NCBI GenBank assembly: GCA_021792775.1
Contig: JAJYTZ010000003.1
Location: forward strand, 1 to 57,990
Length of the DNA: 57,990 nucleotides
Direction: 5' to 3'
Source of the DNA: Microcaldota archaeon
GTDB taxonomy: Archaea > Micrarchaeota > Micrarchaeia > Micrarchaeales > Micrarchaeaceae
Part shown: one piece after another, positions 1-7,807 of the stretch
Layout of the letters: the number at the start of each line of letters is the position of its first letter
Numbering within the stretch: the stretch's first letter is position 1
Made by a program: the position numbers and the translations under genes
Notes under the pieces: generated by a model
Seen by the model: the letters and a program-made list of their open reading frames with translations, nothing else
Told to the model about the DNA's origin: nothing
Databases searched by the model: none

Positions 1-241
1 AGTCACAGGTATGGCGCTTATCGGAAAGGACCAGAGCTTGATTATCGACATCCACTTCTTCGCCATGACCACCAGCACCGAAACCGATACCATAACCGAC
101 CACACGAGCAATCAGATTTGAAAGCTTAACAATGCTTCTATCGGAATTAGAAAGGCGATACTTTTCACGAACCGGTTTCAGGCGGCTTTGGATTTGCGAT
201 AGTGTTTCACTTTTATTATTATTGCTTTTTATATGTTTCAT
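1..241 (-). CDS. partial hypothetical protein, cut by the window edge
   Basis: An open frame runs on the minus strand from an ATG at 239-241 for 80 codons to the window edge with no stop. It begins MKHIKSNNNKSETL and continues into a basic, then glycine-rich stretch (VVGYGIGFGAGGHGEE). I do not recognise the family. The start lies inside the inverted-repeat cluster that also precedes the divergent gene at 286, so the two could share control. The only support is an open frame with sensible composition, so the call is tentative; the rest of the gene lies outside the window. Confidence 0.4.
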   Translation of the reverse strand, partial: MKHIKSNNNKSETLSQIQSRLKPVREKYRLSNSDRSIVKLSNLIARVVGYGIGFGAGGHGEEVDVDNQALVLSDKRHTCD

Positions 242-287
242 ATAAAAGTGAAACATATAAATATTAGTTTAGGGAATATTGAAACAT
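203..287. promoter_or_regulatory. operator-like cluster of inverted repeats between divergent genes
   Basis: GTTTCACTTTTAT (204-216) is a perfect 13-base inverted repeat of ATAAAAGTGAAAC (242-254). Nested within it are ATGTTTCA (233-240) and TGAAACAT (249-256), and a third TGAAACAT occurs at 280-287 over the start codon of the next gene. TATA-like A/T runs lie among the repeats. The arrangement fits binding sites for a dimeric regulator, possibly the wHTH protein once encoded at 286. Binding is inferred. Confidence 0.55.
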
Positions 288-758
288 GAAAAAGTACGAG
301 ATCCTGTACAGAGAGATAGCTTCGGGCTTCCTTGCTGGAACCGATAGGTTTACCCAGAAGGACTTAGCCGGGAGATTGGATATCTCCATAGGAAATGTCA
401 ACCGCGCCATCAAGAAGCTTGAAATGATAAGCGCTGTGAAGAGGAATGCAAGATCGTTCAGCGTGATAAGCATAGAGAGATTGCTGCTCTACTGGGCAAG
501 TCATAGAAACATGGAGAAGGATATCATATACAGAGCGCGATCCGAACTTGAGATAACTGAGATATTGCAAGAGAAGGAAAATGGTATGTTGCATCATGCC
601 CGCTATTAGACATAGCTACACAGGGAAAGACAGAGGAAAAAGTTAGGATGAGCATGAAGGCTCTCATAAAGGAATATATGAAAGGCCCTGATACAAAGAA
701 GCCTGACATGGATTCCCTGATGACACTGACTGATATGGACAGAAGCGAGTTCTGGTAG
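286..758 (+). pseudogene. chimeric remnant: archaeal wHTH regulator N-terminus joined to a frameshifted HicB-like domain
   Basis: Frame one (286-609, 107 codons) opens with MKKYEILYREIASGFL and a winged helix-turn-helix (about residues 20-60), then LLYWASHRNMEKDIIYRAR. This resembles the N-terminal part of a familiar archaeal regulator type whose full members are, as I recall, roughly twice as long. After residue 85 the homology switches to ELEITEI, typical of the start of an archaeal HicB-like antitoxin. The rest of that domain is in another frame: 561-758 encodes REGKWYVASCPLLDIATQGKT and KALIKEYM, ending at TAG 756-758, with no start codon of its own. The locus looks like a deletion fusion plus a frameshift. 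The wHTH part alone could still be made from the ATG at 286. Confidence 0.65.
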
Positions 759-817
759 ACCAATAAAAAATGCCGTGAGATCTCGGAACTATGTCATGGG
801 CTGTAGTCGTGACATAT

Positions 818-1267
818 TTAAGGTTGATCTCTACTGGCCTGCAGCAGGCTGTCCATCCTCGATGCTGTATCCATTATCGCTCTCTTTACCTTGTCGATGC
901 TCTCTGAAAGTTTCTTTATCAGAGTTAACTGCGCGCTTATCGCCGCTTCCATGTATGCCTTCGCTTCCTGGATGTCTTTCTCCACATAGAAACCGGCGCC
1001 CACACCAGCCATCACATACTCTGCCTTCTCTGCTTGCGCCTTGATCAGCATCCCCGAACCTATACTTGACAGCATCTCTTTCCCACTTATCTTGGAAAGG
1101 CTCTCTACAGACTCCTTTGTCTCCCTCATCTCCGCAAGCACATCCGAAGCGCTCTCAAGGCTCCTCTGCAGTGCTGTATACTGGTTTTGATAATAGTCCT
1201 GCATGTACTGAAGGGTACGCTCGTCCTGCGCTTCCTGCCCCCTCTCCTCAGGCATCCTTCTCTCCAT
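818..1267 (-). CDS. pfdA: prefoldin alpha subunit
   Basis: The 149-residue product has the prefoldin alpha layout: an N-terminal coiled coil (about 20-65), a beta-hairpin core containing VMAGVGAGFYVEKDIQEA (about 85-102), and a second coiled coil to about 140. Prefoldin alpha2-beta4 hexamers capture unfolded proteins in the cytosol and pass them to the thermosome. It is the last gene of the S19e-PDCD5-L39e-L31e-aIF6-L20a string, a conserved archaeal order, and overlaps the preceding L20a frame by 20 bases. A second ATG four codons in (1255) is an alternative start. Confidence 0.9.
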   Translation of the reverse strand: MERRMPEERGQEAQDERTLQYMQDYYQNQYTALQRSLESASDVLAEMRETKESVESLSKISGKEMLSSIGSGMLIKAQAEKAEYVMAGVGAGFYVEKDIQEAKAYMEAAISAQLTLIKKLSESIDKVKRAIMDTASRMDSLLQASRDQP

Positions 1268-1451
1268 CCTTACCAGCGCTTGCAGATATAGATATTATAC
1301 TTATCCTGTTTGACTTTGTATGCTGGCTGGCCCCTATCTTCGCCATTGCCAGCGATCTGGCATGCTTCTCGCTCTTTGCCGATACTACTATCTCGAAACC
1401 CTTGGGTTTGCTTCCACCTAATGTTACCTTTCCTTTTACGACGTATTCCAT
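1248..1451 (-). CDS. rpl20a: 50S ribosomal protein L20a (LX, eL20)
   Basis: This 67-residue protein begins MEYVVKGKVTLG and has the small eL20/LX fold (KGFEIVVSAKSEKHARSLAMAKIG). It is a structural protein of the archaeal large subunit. GGTG lies five bases before the ATG, matching the ribosome-binding pattern seen across the window. It follows aIF6 by 18 bases and overlaps prefoldin alpha, so it belongs to the same operon. Confidence 0.88.
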   Translation of the reverse strand: MEYVVKGKVTLGGSKPKGFEIVVSAKSEKHARSLAMAKIGASQHTKSNRISIISISASAGKDGEKDA

Positions 1452-1469
1452 GTGTTCACCATTATCTTT

Positions 1470-2150
1470 TTATTCGAGTGTCTGTATCAGCCGCGCCAAC
1501 TCAAAGCCAGTAGTGGAGTTGCCCACCAATATGCCGTACGAGTTGGCGAGTGCGGCGATGCCTATGCTCAGCGAGCCTGTGTTTGCCGTGGTCCTTACTG
1601 TCTTTATCCCGAGCATCTCCTCTATCTTCTCTTTCTGTTCATCGCTTACAGTGTTGTTTATCGCCATGCCTTTGTTTGTGAGTATGTTAGTCGCGCCTAA
1701 TGTCTTGAAGTAGCCGATTTTCATCGGGAATACCTCCACTCCCAACACATCGCCGATCTCCTTTGCTGCCTTTGGCGAATACTCTGGATTTATGAATGCG
1801 ACTTTATCGTTTGCCATTATATTGTTCCCGACAGCATTTAAATCGCTTTCTATTGCTGCGATGTTTGCGCCATTCGGGTTTCCGAGAGCACGCATCTCTT
1901 CCTCGTACACCGTATTCGACAAGACAATCCCATTGGAGTTCGCCCTTCCGAATATACCAAGCAGGTCAGAATTTGCGAGCTTCGCGCTGAATACCTCTGT
2001 CTTAAGCGTATCCTCCACTATCTCCTTTATGCTTTTTCCCACTCCGTTTGGTATGATGGTATATGAGTCGGTAGTTATGCAGAACGCGCCAACATAATCG
2101 CTTCCAAGTATGTTGTGTTTTGCAGACCCCATACCCTCCATCGCGCTCAC
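1470..2150 (-). CDS. eif6: translation initiation factor aIF6
   Basis: About 220 residues with the repeated pentein fold of IF6 (for example LGSDYVGAFCITTDSY, GNPNGANIAAIESDLNAVG, SLSIGIAALANSYGILVGNS). aIF6 binds the large ribosomal subunit through the L14/L24e region and prevents premature joining to the small subunit. The listed start is a GTG directly after the L31e stop; ATGs at 2141 and 2132 are alternatives, and family alignment favours one of these. It sits between L31e and L20a, as in many archaea. Confidence 0.92.
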   Translation of the reverse strand: MSAMEGMGSAKHNILGSDYVGAFCITTDSYTIIPNGVGKSIKEIVEDTLKTEVFSAKLANSDLLGIFGRANSNGIVLSNTVYEEEMRALGNPNGANIAAIESDLNAVGNNIMANDKVAFINPEYSPKAAKEIGDVLGVEVFPMKIGYFKTLGATNILTNKGMAINNTVSDEQKEKIEEMLGIKTVRTTANTGSLSIGIAALANSYGILVGNSTTGFELARLIQTLE

Positions 2151-2603
2151 TCAGCCCTGCTGGCTTTCCGGACGGTTCGTTTTTGGAGCGGTGTCTGCCT
2201 TCCCTTCCGATTTAGTCAGTTTGTTCTTGTCTGATTTTGCTGGCTGCGGCTGTCTTGAAGGGACTGCCTCTTTCTTCTGCTGTTTTCCCGCTGGTTGCTG
2301 TGGTAATTTGGAATTAGCATTAGCTTTGCTCTGCTGTGTTTGTGCCTGTTGAGTTGGATAACCAGACACCCTCGCAATCCCATTCTCTATGCTCACGCTT
2401 GCCTTTATCGGAACCATCCTTCTCGAGTAATGTTTGATTATCAATGAATTGAGCTCTTTGTCTATCTTCACGTTGTCCGGGTCTGTCTTCGTATAATGTG
2501 CAATACGCTCGCGGAAGTATCGCGAGGCTTTCCTTGCACGCTTTGTGCGCGGCTGCCTGACCAAGTACTTCCTGATATTTATAGTTATTACCCTGCTCTG
2601 CAT
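2151..2603 (-). CDS. rpl31e: 50S ribosomal protein L31e with a long Q/K/P-rich tail
   Basis: Residues 1-85 are a normal eL31 (SRVITINIRKYLVRQPRTKRA, ending near ENGIARVSGYP). After this, about 65 residues of glutamine, lysine, proline and serine follow (TQQAQTQQSKANANSKLPQQ and on), nearly doubling the usual length. eL31 sits at the rim of the peptide exit tunnel. The tail is low complexity, probably disordered, and lacks a recognisable domain. GTGGT precedes the ATG. Confidence 0.92.
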   Translation of the reverse strand: MQSRVITINIRKYLVRQPRTKRARKASRYFRERIAHYTKTDPDNVKIDKELNSLIIKHYSRRMVPIKASVSIENGIARVSGYPTQQAQTQQSKANANSKLPQQPAGKQQKKEAVPSRQPQPAKSDKNKLTKSEGKADTAPKTNRPESQQG

Positions 2604-2619
2604 ACAACCACTAATACTA

Positions 2620-2787
2620 TTACTCCTTCTCCACTTTCAGCCTAAGCTTCTGCGACCTCCAGTTCCTCTGGAACTTGTTCGTTTGGAGCTTTCTGTGAGT
2701 CCTAAGAGATGCGAGGAGCGGAATGCGCTTCGCTCTCTTGAGCCTTTTTCCGAGCATCTTTTTCTTTTTCTCCGTCTTTTTTGACAT
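2620..2787 (-). CDS. rpl39e: 50S ribosomal protein L39e
   Basis: A 55-residue, highly basic protein starting MSKKTEKKKKMLGKRLKRAK and containing the family hallmark NKFQRNWRSQKLRLKV near its end, comparable to the typical 51 residues. eL39 lines the exit tunnel of the large subunit. It lies between the PDCD5-like gene (8 bases away) and L31e (16 bases away), the usual archaeal order. The ATG is at 2785-2787 and the TAA at 2620-2622. Confidence 0.93.
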   Translation of the reverse strand: MSKKTEKKKKMLGKRLKRAKRIPLLASLRTHRKLQTNKFQRNWRSQKLRLKVEKE

Positions 2788-2795
2788 ATGATCAA

Positions 2796-3095
2796 CTATT
2801 TGTGCCTAAACTCTATCTTTGACTCGTTGTTCGGCGAGACTCTGCTTATCAGGCTTATAAGCTGCGATTCTGTTATCTTCCCTGCTTTGCTGGACTGTGT
2901 TATGTTTATAATCAACTGGACAAGCTGCATGTACAAGTCTCTGTTAGAGACCTTAATGTTCATAAGCCTTTCGTAGGCTTTTGCATCGAGGGCGCGCTGC
3001 ATGTACATTCTTATCTGCTGTTCCTGCTGTGCCTGCTTGTATCTTTTCAGCAGCTCCCTTCGCATATCTTGCTGCTCTTCCTCCTGATTCTCCAT
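2796..3095 (-). CDS. PDCD5/TFAR19-family DNA-binding protein
   Basis: A 99-residue, charged, helical protein (ENQEEEQQDMRRELLKRYKQ at the N-terminus; RVSPNNESKIEFRHK at the end) matching the archaeal PDCD5 family. Family members bind double-stranded DNA; their cell role is not settled. The chosen ATG at 3093-3095 has GGTTGAG upstream; a TTG three codons earlier overlaps the S19e stop and is the alternative. It is translationally coupled to rps19e and precedes rpl39e. Confidence 0.88.
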   Translation of the reverse strand: MENQEEEQQDMRRELLKRYKQAQQEQQIRMYMQRALDAKAYERLMNIKVSNRDLYMQLVQLIINITQSSKAGKITESQLISLISRVSPNNESKIEFRHK

Positions 3096-3100
3096 TCTGC

Positions 3101-3520
3101 TCAACCTTTGGTGTTGCTCACTAAAGTGTTGCTGGTCTTGTCTATCAGTGACTTGCCCTCCGGAGTTATAACTCTCCCTGCCGGCGTATTCTTGAGATAT
3201 CCGGCCTTCTCAAGGGCCTGCAACGCCTTCCTGATTGCGTTTCCTCCTGCCCTCATATGATGTTTCCTGCTCCTCCTGTGCGAAACTTTGTTTCCGTATC
3301 TAGTCCTCAACCTTGATGTGCCTACCGGGCCATTGACATAGACCTGGCGCAATATCGAGGCGCTCCTCACATACCAAAAATTCTCGTCGGATGGGGCTCG
3401 CTCTTTGCCCGGACCCGATTTCACGAAGTTCACAAACTCTGGCTGCGCTATCTTTCCTTTAAGGGCCTCTGCGAGCCTCTTGTTCAGGTCTGATGGATTT
3501 ACATCGTAAGCATTTGACAT
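3101..3520 (-). CDS. rps19e: 30S ribosomal protein S19e
   Basis: About 139 residues, with the family features NAYDVNPSDLNKRLAEALK at the start, ENFWYVRSASILRQVY and the basic RYGNKVSHRRSRKHHMRAGG. eS19 is a head protein of the small subunit needed for its assembly. I chose the ATG at 3518-3520; an upstream TTG would add four residues. It is the first gene of the ribosomal/prefoldin operon. A TTTTAAT box and the 20-bp palindrome at 3539-3558 lie just upstream. Confidence 0.92.
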   Translation of the reverse strand: MSNAYDVNPSDLNKRLAEALKGKIAQPEFVNFVKSGPGKERAPSDENFWYVRSASILRQVYVNGPVGTSRLRTRYGNKVSHRRSRKHHMRAGGNAIRKALQALEKAGYLKNTPAGRVITPEGKSLIDKTSNTLVSNTKG

Positions 3521-3538
3521 ACAAACTACCAAAAAGCG

Positions 3539-3558
3539 TTATTGCATATATGCAATAA
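3539..3558. promoter_or_regulatory. perfect 20-bp palindrome in the S19e operon promoter
   Basis: The sequence ttattgcatatatgcaataa is its own reverse complement. It lies between a TTTTAATC element on the minus strand (about 3559-3569) and the S19e start at 3520, where an operator overlapping the transcription start would be expected. Nearly the same sequence, including the downstream GATTAAAA and CTTTTTG, recurs at 4474-4493 before the next gene. Regulator identity is unknown. Confidence 0.6.
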
Positions 3559-3586
3559 GGATTAAAAGCTTTTTGCAGTCTCTGCC

Positions 3587-4456
3587 TTATACCACGCGGC
3601 CGCCGCTACCTCCGAATCCAAACCTCGCAGCGCTCTTTTTCTGCCGTATAGACGAGTTGATCATCTCTTTTGAGATTCCTTCCGGGAGCACGCCGCCGTT
3701 CTTATAGTCGTATAGCACGAACCTGTAGATGTTAGAAAGGATGTATCCGAGGATTATCCCGTACACTAACAGCACAAGGCCCACAACGCCGATTGCAGTA
3801 GCTACTGCTGTTGGTACACTCCCCAGCACAAGAGCTGCTGCCACTATCAATATAATCCCGATTGCGGAGAAGATAAGCGAGTATAACTCCGAATATATCA
3901 ATCCTCCAAACGTCTTCCCGAAATTGTGTATTATGAATGCGGTGCTCTCCTTTATCGTCGATATTGGGCCTGTTTTCTTGTCCACTATGACAGGTACTGC
4001 GAATGCGGTAGCCAATCCCATCGCTAGGGATGCCCCGAAGCCGAAGATAGCTGAGCCGATCGGCCCTAGGCGCTGCTCGATTGCCCTTATTATCATCGTC
4101 ACTATCCCTTCAAATACCGCCCACTCGAGTATAAGGAGCTTGTATGAGGCCGCCTTGGACATCGCAGCAGAGAAGCTTATTGGCTTTTTTGCCATGAATC
4201 CTCTGAAGGAGATGAACATCGCTATCAGTATGTAGACGGACGTAAAGTAGACGATGATGTAGTAGAGGAAAAGTAGCGCTATTGCTAGCGGAGATGTAAA
4301 GTATCCAAGATAGAACATCGAGCCGAACACGGCAATCGCCTCTATCCCTATCAGTATTCCCGCCAGTACTGGAAAAAGGAAAAGCCTTTTGTCCTTGAAG
4401 ACCAGCTTCCTTATTGCAGAGCCAAGCTTCCATCCTGATATTAGATTCTCAAACAT
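3587..4456 (-). CDS. polytopic membrane protein, DUF6159-like
   Basis: A 289-residue protein from the ATG at 4454-4456 with a soluble start (ENLISGWKLGSAIRKLVFKD) followed by about six hydrophobic segments (near residues 25-45, 55-80, 110-150, 150-170, 195-235, 235-260). It resembles archaeal/bacterial DUF6159 membrane proteins, whose function is unknown. An ATG 32 codons upstream would read through the palindromic promoter element, so the shorter form is preferred. It ends 67 bases past the S19e operon promoter and runs in the same direction but has its own near-identical promoter. Confidence 0.72.
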   Translation of the reverse strand: MFENLISGWKLGSAIRKLVFKDKRLFLFPVLAGILIGIEAIAVFGSMFYLGYFTSPLAIALLFLYYIIVYFTSVYILIAMFISFRGFMAKKPISFSAAMSKAASYKLLILEWAVFEGIVTMIIRAIEQRLGPIGSAIFGFGASLAMGLATAFAVPVIVDKKTGPISTIKESTAFIIHNFGKTFGGLIYSELYSLIFSAIGIILIVAAALVLGSVPTAVATAIGVVGLVLLVYGIILGYILSNIYRFVLYDYKNGGVLPEGISKEMINSSIRQKKSAARFGFGGSGGRVV

Positions 4457-4473
4457 AGTCGCGTACCTCTCGA

Positions 4474-4493
4474 TTATTGCATATATGTAATAA
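4474..4493. promoter_or_regulatory. second copy of the promoter palindrome (one mismatch)
   Basis: The sequence ttattgcatatatgtaataa differs from the perfect palindrome at 3539-3558 by a single base. It too is followed on the plus strand by GATTAAAA and CTTTTTG, so the shared block is about 38 bases. It lies 18 bases before the DUF6159-like start codon. Two genes of unlike function thus carry the same element, consistent with a shared regulator. Confidence 0.6.
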
Positions 4494-4636
4494 AGATTAA
4501 AACCTTTTTGGATTCCTAGCATGCTACTTCTATGACGTAAATGCGAGGACATAGTTTTATAGGGAATTAGTCAACACAGTTCATCACGCGGAGGATTTAT
4601 ATATCAGAAAATCTATCTTCTACATTAGGTAATGCT

Positions 4637-4987
4637 ATGACGCAACAAATGAAAGCAACAGATAAAGTTTCGATAGCGGGACTTAATAAAGCGGATGTTC
4701 TTGCCGCACTTTACAACGCAGCGGAGACGCATCGTCTTGATCTTGAATTCGATCAAACTCCAATGACCAGGACAGAGGCACAAGGAATGTTGGATTGCAA
4801 ACAGGTATATTTTAATTACTTTAACGGTAGAATGCTGAAGCTTGATCTGTCTGGAAGCGAAATAGACCCTTTGGGCTATGATAGAAATAATGGATCGGGA
4901 AAAGTCGCAGAAGTGATAAAAAGACTTCGCGAAAATCAGGGTATGAGGAACCGCGAGCTACCAGAAAATAGTATACTGCGCAAGTAG
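4637..4987 (+). CDS. conserved hypothetical protein, 116 residues
   Basis: The product begins MTQQMKATDKVSIAGLNKAD and contains TPMTRTEAQGMLDCKQVYFN, YFNGRMLKLDLSGSEIDPLG and YDRNNGSGKVAEVIKRL. I recall similar small proteins in bacteria and phages with the pattern 'T..EA...L..g.YFDY..GR..KvDLSG.E.D...YdRdnG', but no function is known to me. The gene stands alone between minus-strand neighbours, with a TATA-like tttatatatc about 40 bases upstream. A second ATG four codons in is possible. Its bacterial or phage flavour suggests transfer. Confidence 0.65.
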   Translation: MTQQMKATDKVSIAGLNKADVLAALYNAAETHRLDLEFDQTPMTRTEAQGMLDCKQVYFNYFNGRMLKLDLSGSEIDPLGYDRNNGSGKVAEVIKRLRENQGMRNRELPENSILRK

Positions 4988-5079
4988 AATGCTATTCACA
5001 CGCATACCTCGCCCAAAGAGGTATGCATGCCGTGCTCCGCTGAACACGCCTCTCAATGGAGTATACGGCTTCTTTTATT

Positions 5080-6417
5080 TTATTTCTTGTGGAATGTTTC
5101 TGCGTTTATTTTTGCTATTGCGCGCTCCAGTATGTCAAACCCTTTTGATAAAGAGCGTTCGGTAATTGTGAGCGGCGGTATTATTCTTATCGCTGATTCG
5201 CCTGTTGGAAGCATAAGAAGCCCGTTTGCGAAGCTTTCCATCATTATCTTTTCTCTCAACTTTGGAGCTGGCTCCTTGCTTTCCTTGTCCTTCACTATCT
5301 CTATCGCCAGCATCATGCCTATGCCTCTCGCATCCCCCACTATCTCGTAATCTTCTCTCATCTGTTCCATCCTTTTCATTGCCGTCCTGCCTTTCGCCTT
5401 CACCTCACTCTCTATCCTTGCTTTGTTCCTTGTAATGTGGTCAAGCTGTGCCTGTGCTCCTGCAATCACAGCGAGGTTTCCTCCGAACGTGTTTGCATGT
5501 GCTCCTTCTGGGATATTGCCCAATCTTTTATCCACGATGGTCACTCCTAATGGAAGGCCCGCGCCGATAGACTTTGCCATCGTATATATGTCAGCTTTTA
5601 CTCCGAAATTGTCCATTGCAAGAAACTTTCCTGTGCGCATATATCCCGCTTGTACCTCGTCCGATACCATGAGTATGCTATGTTCGTCTAACACCTTCTT
5701 CAGCTCTTTGAAGTAGTCCTTCGGCGGGACTATGTATCCACCTTCTCCCTGTATCGGCTCTGTGACCAAAGCTGCGACCTCTTTAGGATCTACCTCCTTC
5801 GAGAGCGGATACTTCCTGATGTAGTCTATGCAGGCGAACCCGCAGTCAGGATATGACTGCTTGAACGGACATCTGTAACAGTACGGGAATGGGACGTGTA
5901 TGACATCTGGGAATGGACCGTTGTAAGCCCTTTGCACGGACTTCGATGCTGTGAGGGCGAGCGCACCTTTTGTACGTCCGTGAAACCCGCCATAAAAGGC
6001 CAAAACATAATTGCGTTTTGTGAACAGCTTTGAGAACTTGAGCGCTGCCTCGTTTGCCTCAGTTCCGGAGTTCGAGAAGAATATTCTGCCGAAGCCTGCC
6101 GGCATGAATTTTATCAGCGATTCTGCAAAATGTACAGGGAGCTCCGCATAGAAGTCTGTGAACGCCGAATGCATAAGCTTTGAACTTTGGTCTGCTATGG
6201 CCTTCCTTACTGCCTCTGAGGAGTTTACGCCAAAGTTGTATACTGATATGAAACTGCTGAAGTCTATGAACTTCCTTCCCTCCACATCGTAGACAAATTC
6301 GTCCGCACCATTCTCTGCCACGAAGTTATACGGCTCTCTTGTCGTCTTTATCATAACCGCATGGTCTCTTGCTATTATGTTTTCTGATTTACTTTTGCCT
6401 TTTCTGACCCTTGCCAT
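5080..6417 (-). CDS. class III PLP-dependent aminotransferase (4-aminobutyrate/ornithine aminotransferase-like)
   Basis: A 445-residue enzyme of fold type I. The visible PLP features are SGTEAN (about 117-122), the aspartate of SDEVQAG (about 253) and the Schiff-base lysine in MAKSIGAG (about 282). The cysteine-rich FPYCYRCPFKQSYPDCGFAC (about 177-196) is typical of an archaeal subgroup that includes ornithine aminotransferase and broad amino acid racemases, so the exact substrate is open. GTGGT precedes the chosen ATG (6415-6417). It overlaps the end of acdA by 29 bases, coupling it to ATP-yielding acyl-CoA metabolism; the order suggests amino acid breakdown. Confidence 0.88.
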   Translation of the reverse strand: MARVRKGKSKSENIIARDHAVMIKTTREPYNFVAENGADEFVYDVEGRKFIDFSSFISVYNFGVNSSEAVRKAIADQSSKLMHSAFTDFYAELPVHFAESLIKFMPAGFGRIFFSNSGTEANEAALKFSKLFTKRNYVLAFYGGFHGRTKGALALTASKSVQRAYNGPFPDVIHVPFPYCYRCPFKQSYPDCGFACIDYIRKYPLSKEVDPKEVAALVTEPIQGEGGYIVPPKDYFKELKKVLDEHSILMVSDEVQAGYMRTGKFLAMDNFGVKADIYTMAKSIGAGLPLGVTIVDKRLGNIPEGAHANTFGGNLAVIAGAQAQLDHITRNKARIESEVKAKGRTAMKRMEQMREDYEIVGDARGIGMMLAIEIVKDKESKEPAPKLREKIMMESFANGLLMLPTGESAIRIIPPLTITERSLSKGFDILERAIAKINAETFHKK

Positions 6418-7804
6418 ATATACCACATGTATCTCTTATGTAATTAGAATAGTCGAGAAGCGCCTTCATGGCGCGTGCTGCCGCGCTCGGCGATTCGTAG
6501 ACCGGAAGTCCAGAGCTCTCCATCATCTGGTTGTGTACCTGCGCGTAGTTTCCGCCCGGGCTGACAACCACCATTGGTTTGTCAGTATTGCTCTTATAAT
6601 GTATGAGCGTTGCCGCAACCCTGGAGTCAGCGCCGGGAGTTTGGAAGAGCGCTATCACCATTATCATATCCGCATTCTTGTCCTTCGTGATGATGTCCAT
6701 AGCGGCCGCGAATCTCTTGTCGTCAGCGTCACCGCCCATGTCTAACGGCATCCTTACATTGACTATGCTTGGCATTACTTTTCTAAGCGCCTTTGCTGAA
6801 TCTTCTGATAGATCTGCCTGCACCAGCCCGTTCGAGTACAGGGCATCTGTAGCAAGCACGCCTGTCCCTCCGCCATTCGTTATTATTGCGACCCTCTTTC
6901 CTGGAGAGAGACCTTCTGTCTCGAAGATCTTCCCAAAAGAGAGAAGGTCATCTATGTCTCTTGCATGCACAAGGCCAAACTGCCTGAATACCGCCTCGTA
7001 TGCGGTTGCACTTCCCGCAAGGGAAGCGGTGTGCGATTGCGCAGCCTTCGATCCTTCCTGTGTTATTCCTCCTTTCGCTATTATAATCGGCTTCGTCTGC
7101 GTGAATCTCTTCACGGTGTCTATGAACTCCCTGCCCCTCTTTACTCCCTCCATATAGAACAGGACTATCTTTGTATCATCATCATGCATCAAGTATTCAA
7201 GAAGATCCACTTCATCTATCACAGCAGCGTTGCCATAAGAGATGAACTTCGAGAGGCCGAAACCCTCGTGCGATATCATGTCTAGCACTGTGCTCCCGAC
7301 CGCGCCGCTCTGCGATACGAACGCGACTCCGCCTATCTTCGGCTTGTCAAGCTTGAAGGTCGGAAGGAACATAGTGTCAACTCTGGAGCGCATGTCCATT
7401 ACTCCAAGGCAGTTTGGCCCTAGGATCGGCATGCCATACTTTTCGGATACTTTTACAAGTGATTTCTGAAGGTCGTCCCTGCCTATCTCGGCAAATCCGC
7501 TTGCCACCACTATAGCGCTCCTTACTCCCGCCTTTCCGCAATCTTCTAGCGCACGTATGGCCCCTTCCGCGGGTATTGCTATAACGGCTAAATCTACCTT
7601 AGCCCCTACATCCTTCACGTTTTTATAGGCCTTGCGCCCTAGCACTCTTTCCGCATCCCTGTTTATCGGGTATATCATCCCAGAGAAACCAACATCGATA
7701 TAGTTCTGCATTATAACATGGCCTACTTTGTCCGGATTCTCCGAAGCTCCTATTATCGCTACGCTTTTTGGCTTGAATAGAAGGTCAATTTTCCTGTAGT
7801 CCAT
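6389..7804 (-). CDS. acdA: ADP-forming acetate/acyl-CoA synthetase, alpha subunit
   Basis: A 471-residue protein with the CoA-binding domain first (SVAIIGASENPDKVG, about 14-28), then two succinyl-CoA-ligase-type domains. The phosphorylated histidine is visible in QSHTASLAG (His258). With the beta subunit, 3 bases downstream, the enzyme converts acyl-CoA, ADP and phosphate to acid, CoA and ATP. This is the usual substrate-level phosphorylation step of peptide-fermenting archaea. GGTG precedes the ATG. The order acdA, then aminotransferase, on the same strand fits amino acid fermentation. Confidence 0.93.
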   Translation of the reverse strand: MDYRKIDLLFKPKSVAIIGASENPDKVGHVIMQNYIDVGFSGMIYPINRDAERVLGRKAYKNVKDVGAKVDLAVIAIPAEGAIRALEDCGKAGVRSAIVVASGFAEIGRDDLQKSLVKVSEKYGMPILGPNCLGVMDMRSRVDTMFLPTFKLDKPKIGGVAFVSQSGAVGSTVLDMISHEGFGLSKFISYGNAAVIDEVDLLEYLMHDDDTKIVLFYMEGVKRGREFIDTVKRFTQTKPIIIAKGGITQEGSKAAQSHTASLAGSATAYEAVFRQFGLVHARDIDDLLSFGKIFETEGLSPGKRVAIITNGGGTGVLATDALYSNGLVQADLSEDSAKALRKVMPSIVNVRMPLDMGGDADDKRFAAAMDIITKDKNADMIMVIALFQTPGADSRVAATLIHYKSNTDKPMVVVSPGGNYAQVHNQMMESSGLPVYESPSAAARAMKALLDYSNYIRDTCGIYGKGQKRQK

Positions 7805-7807
7805 ATC

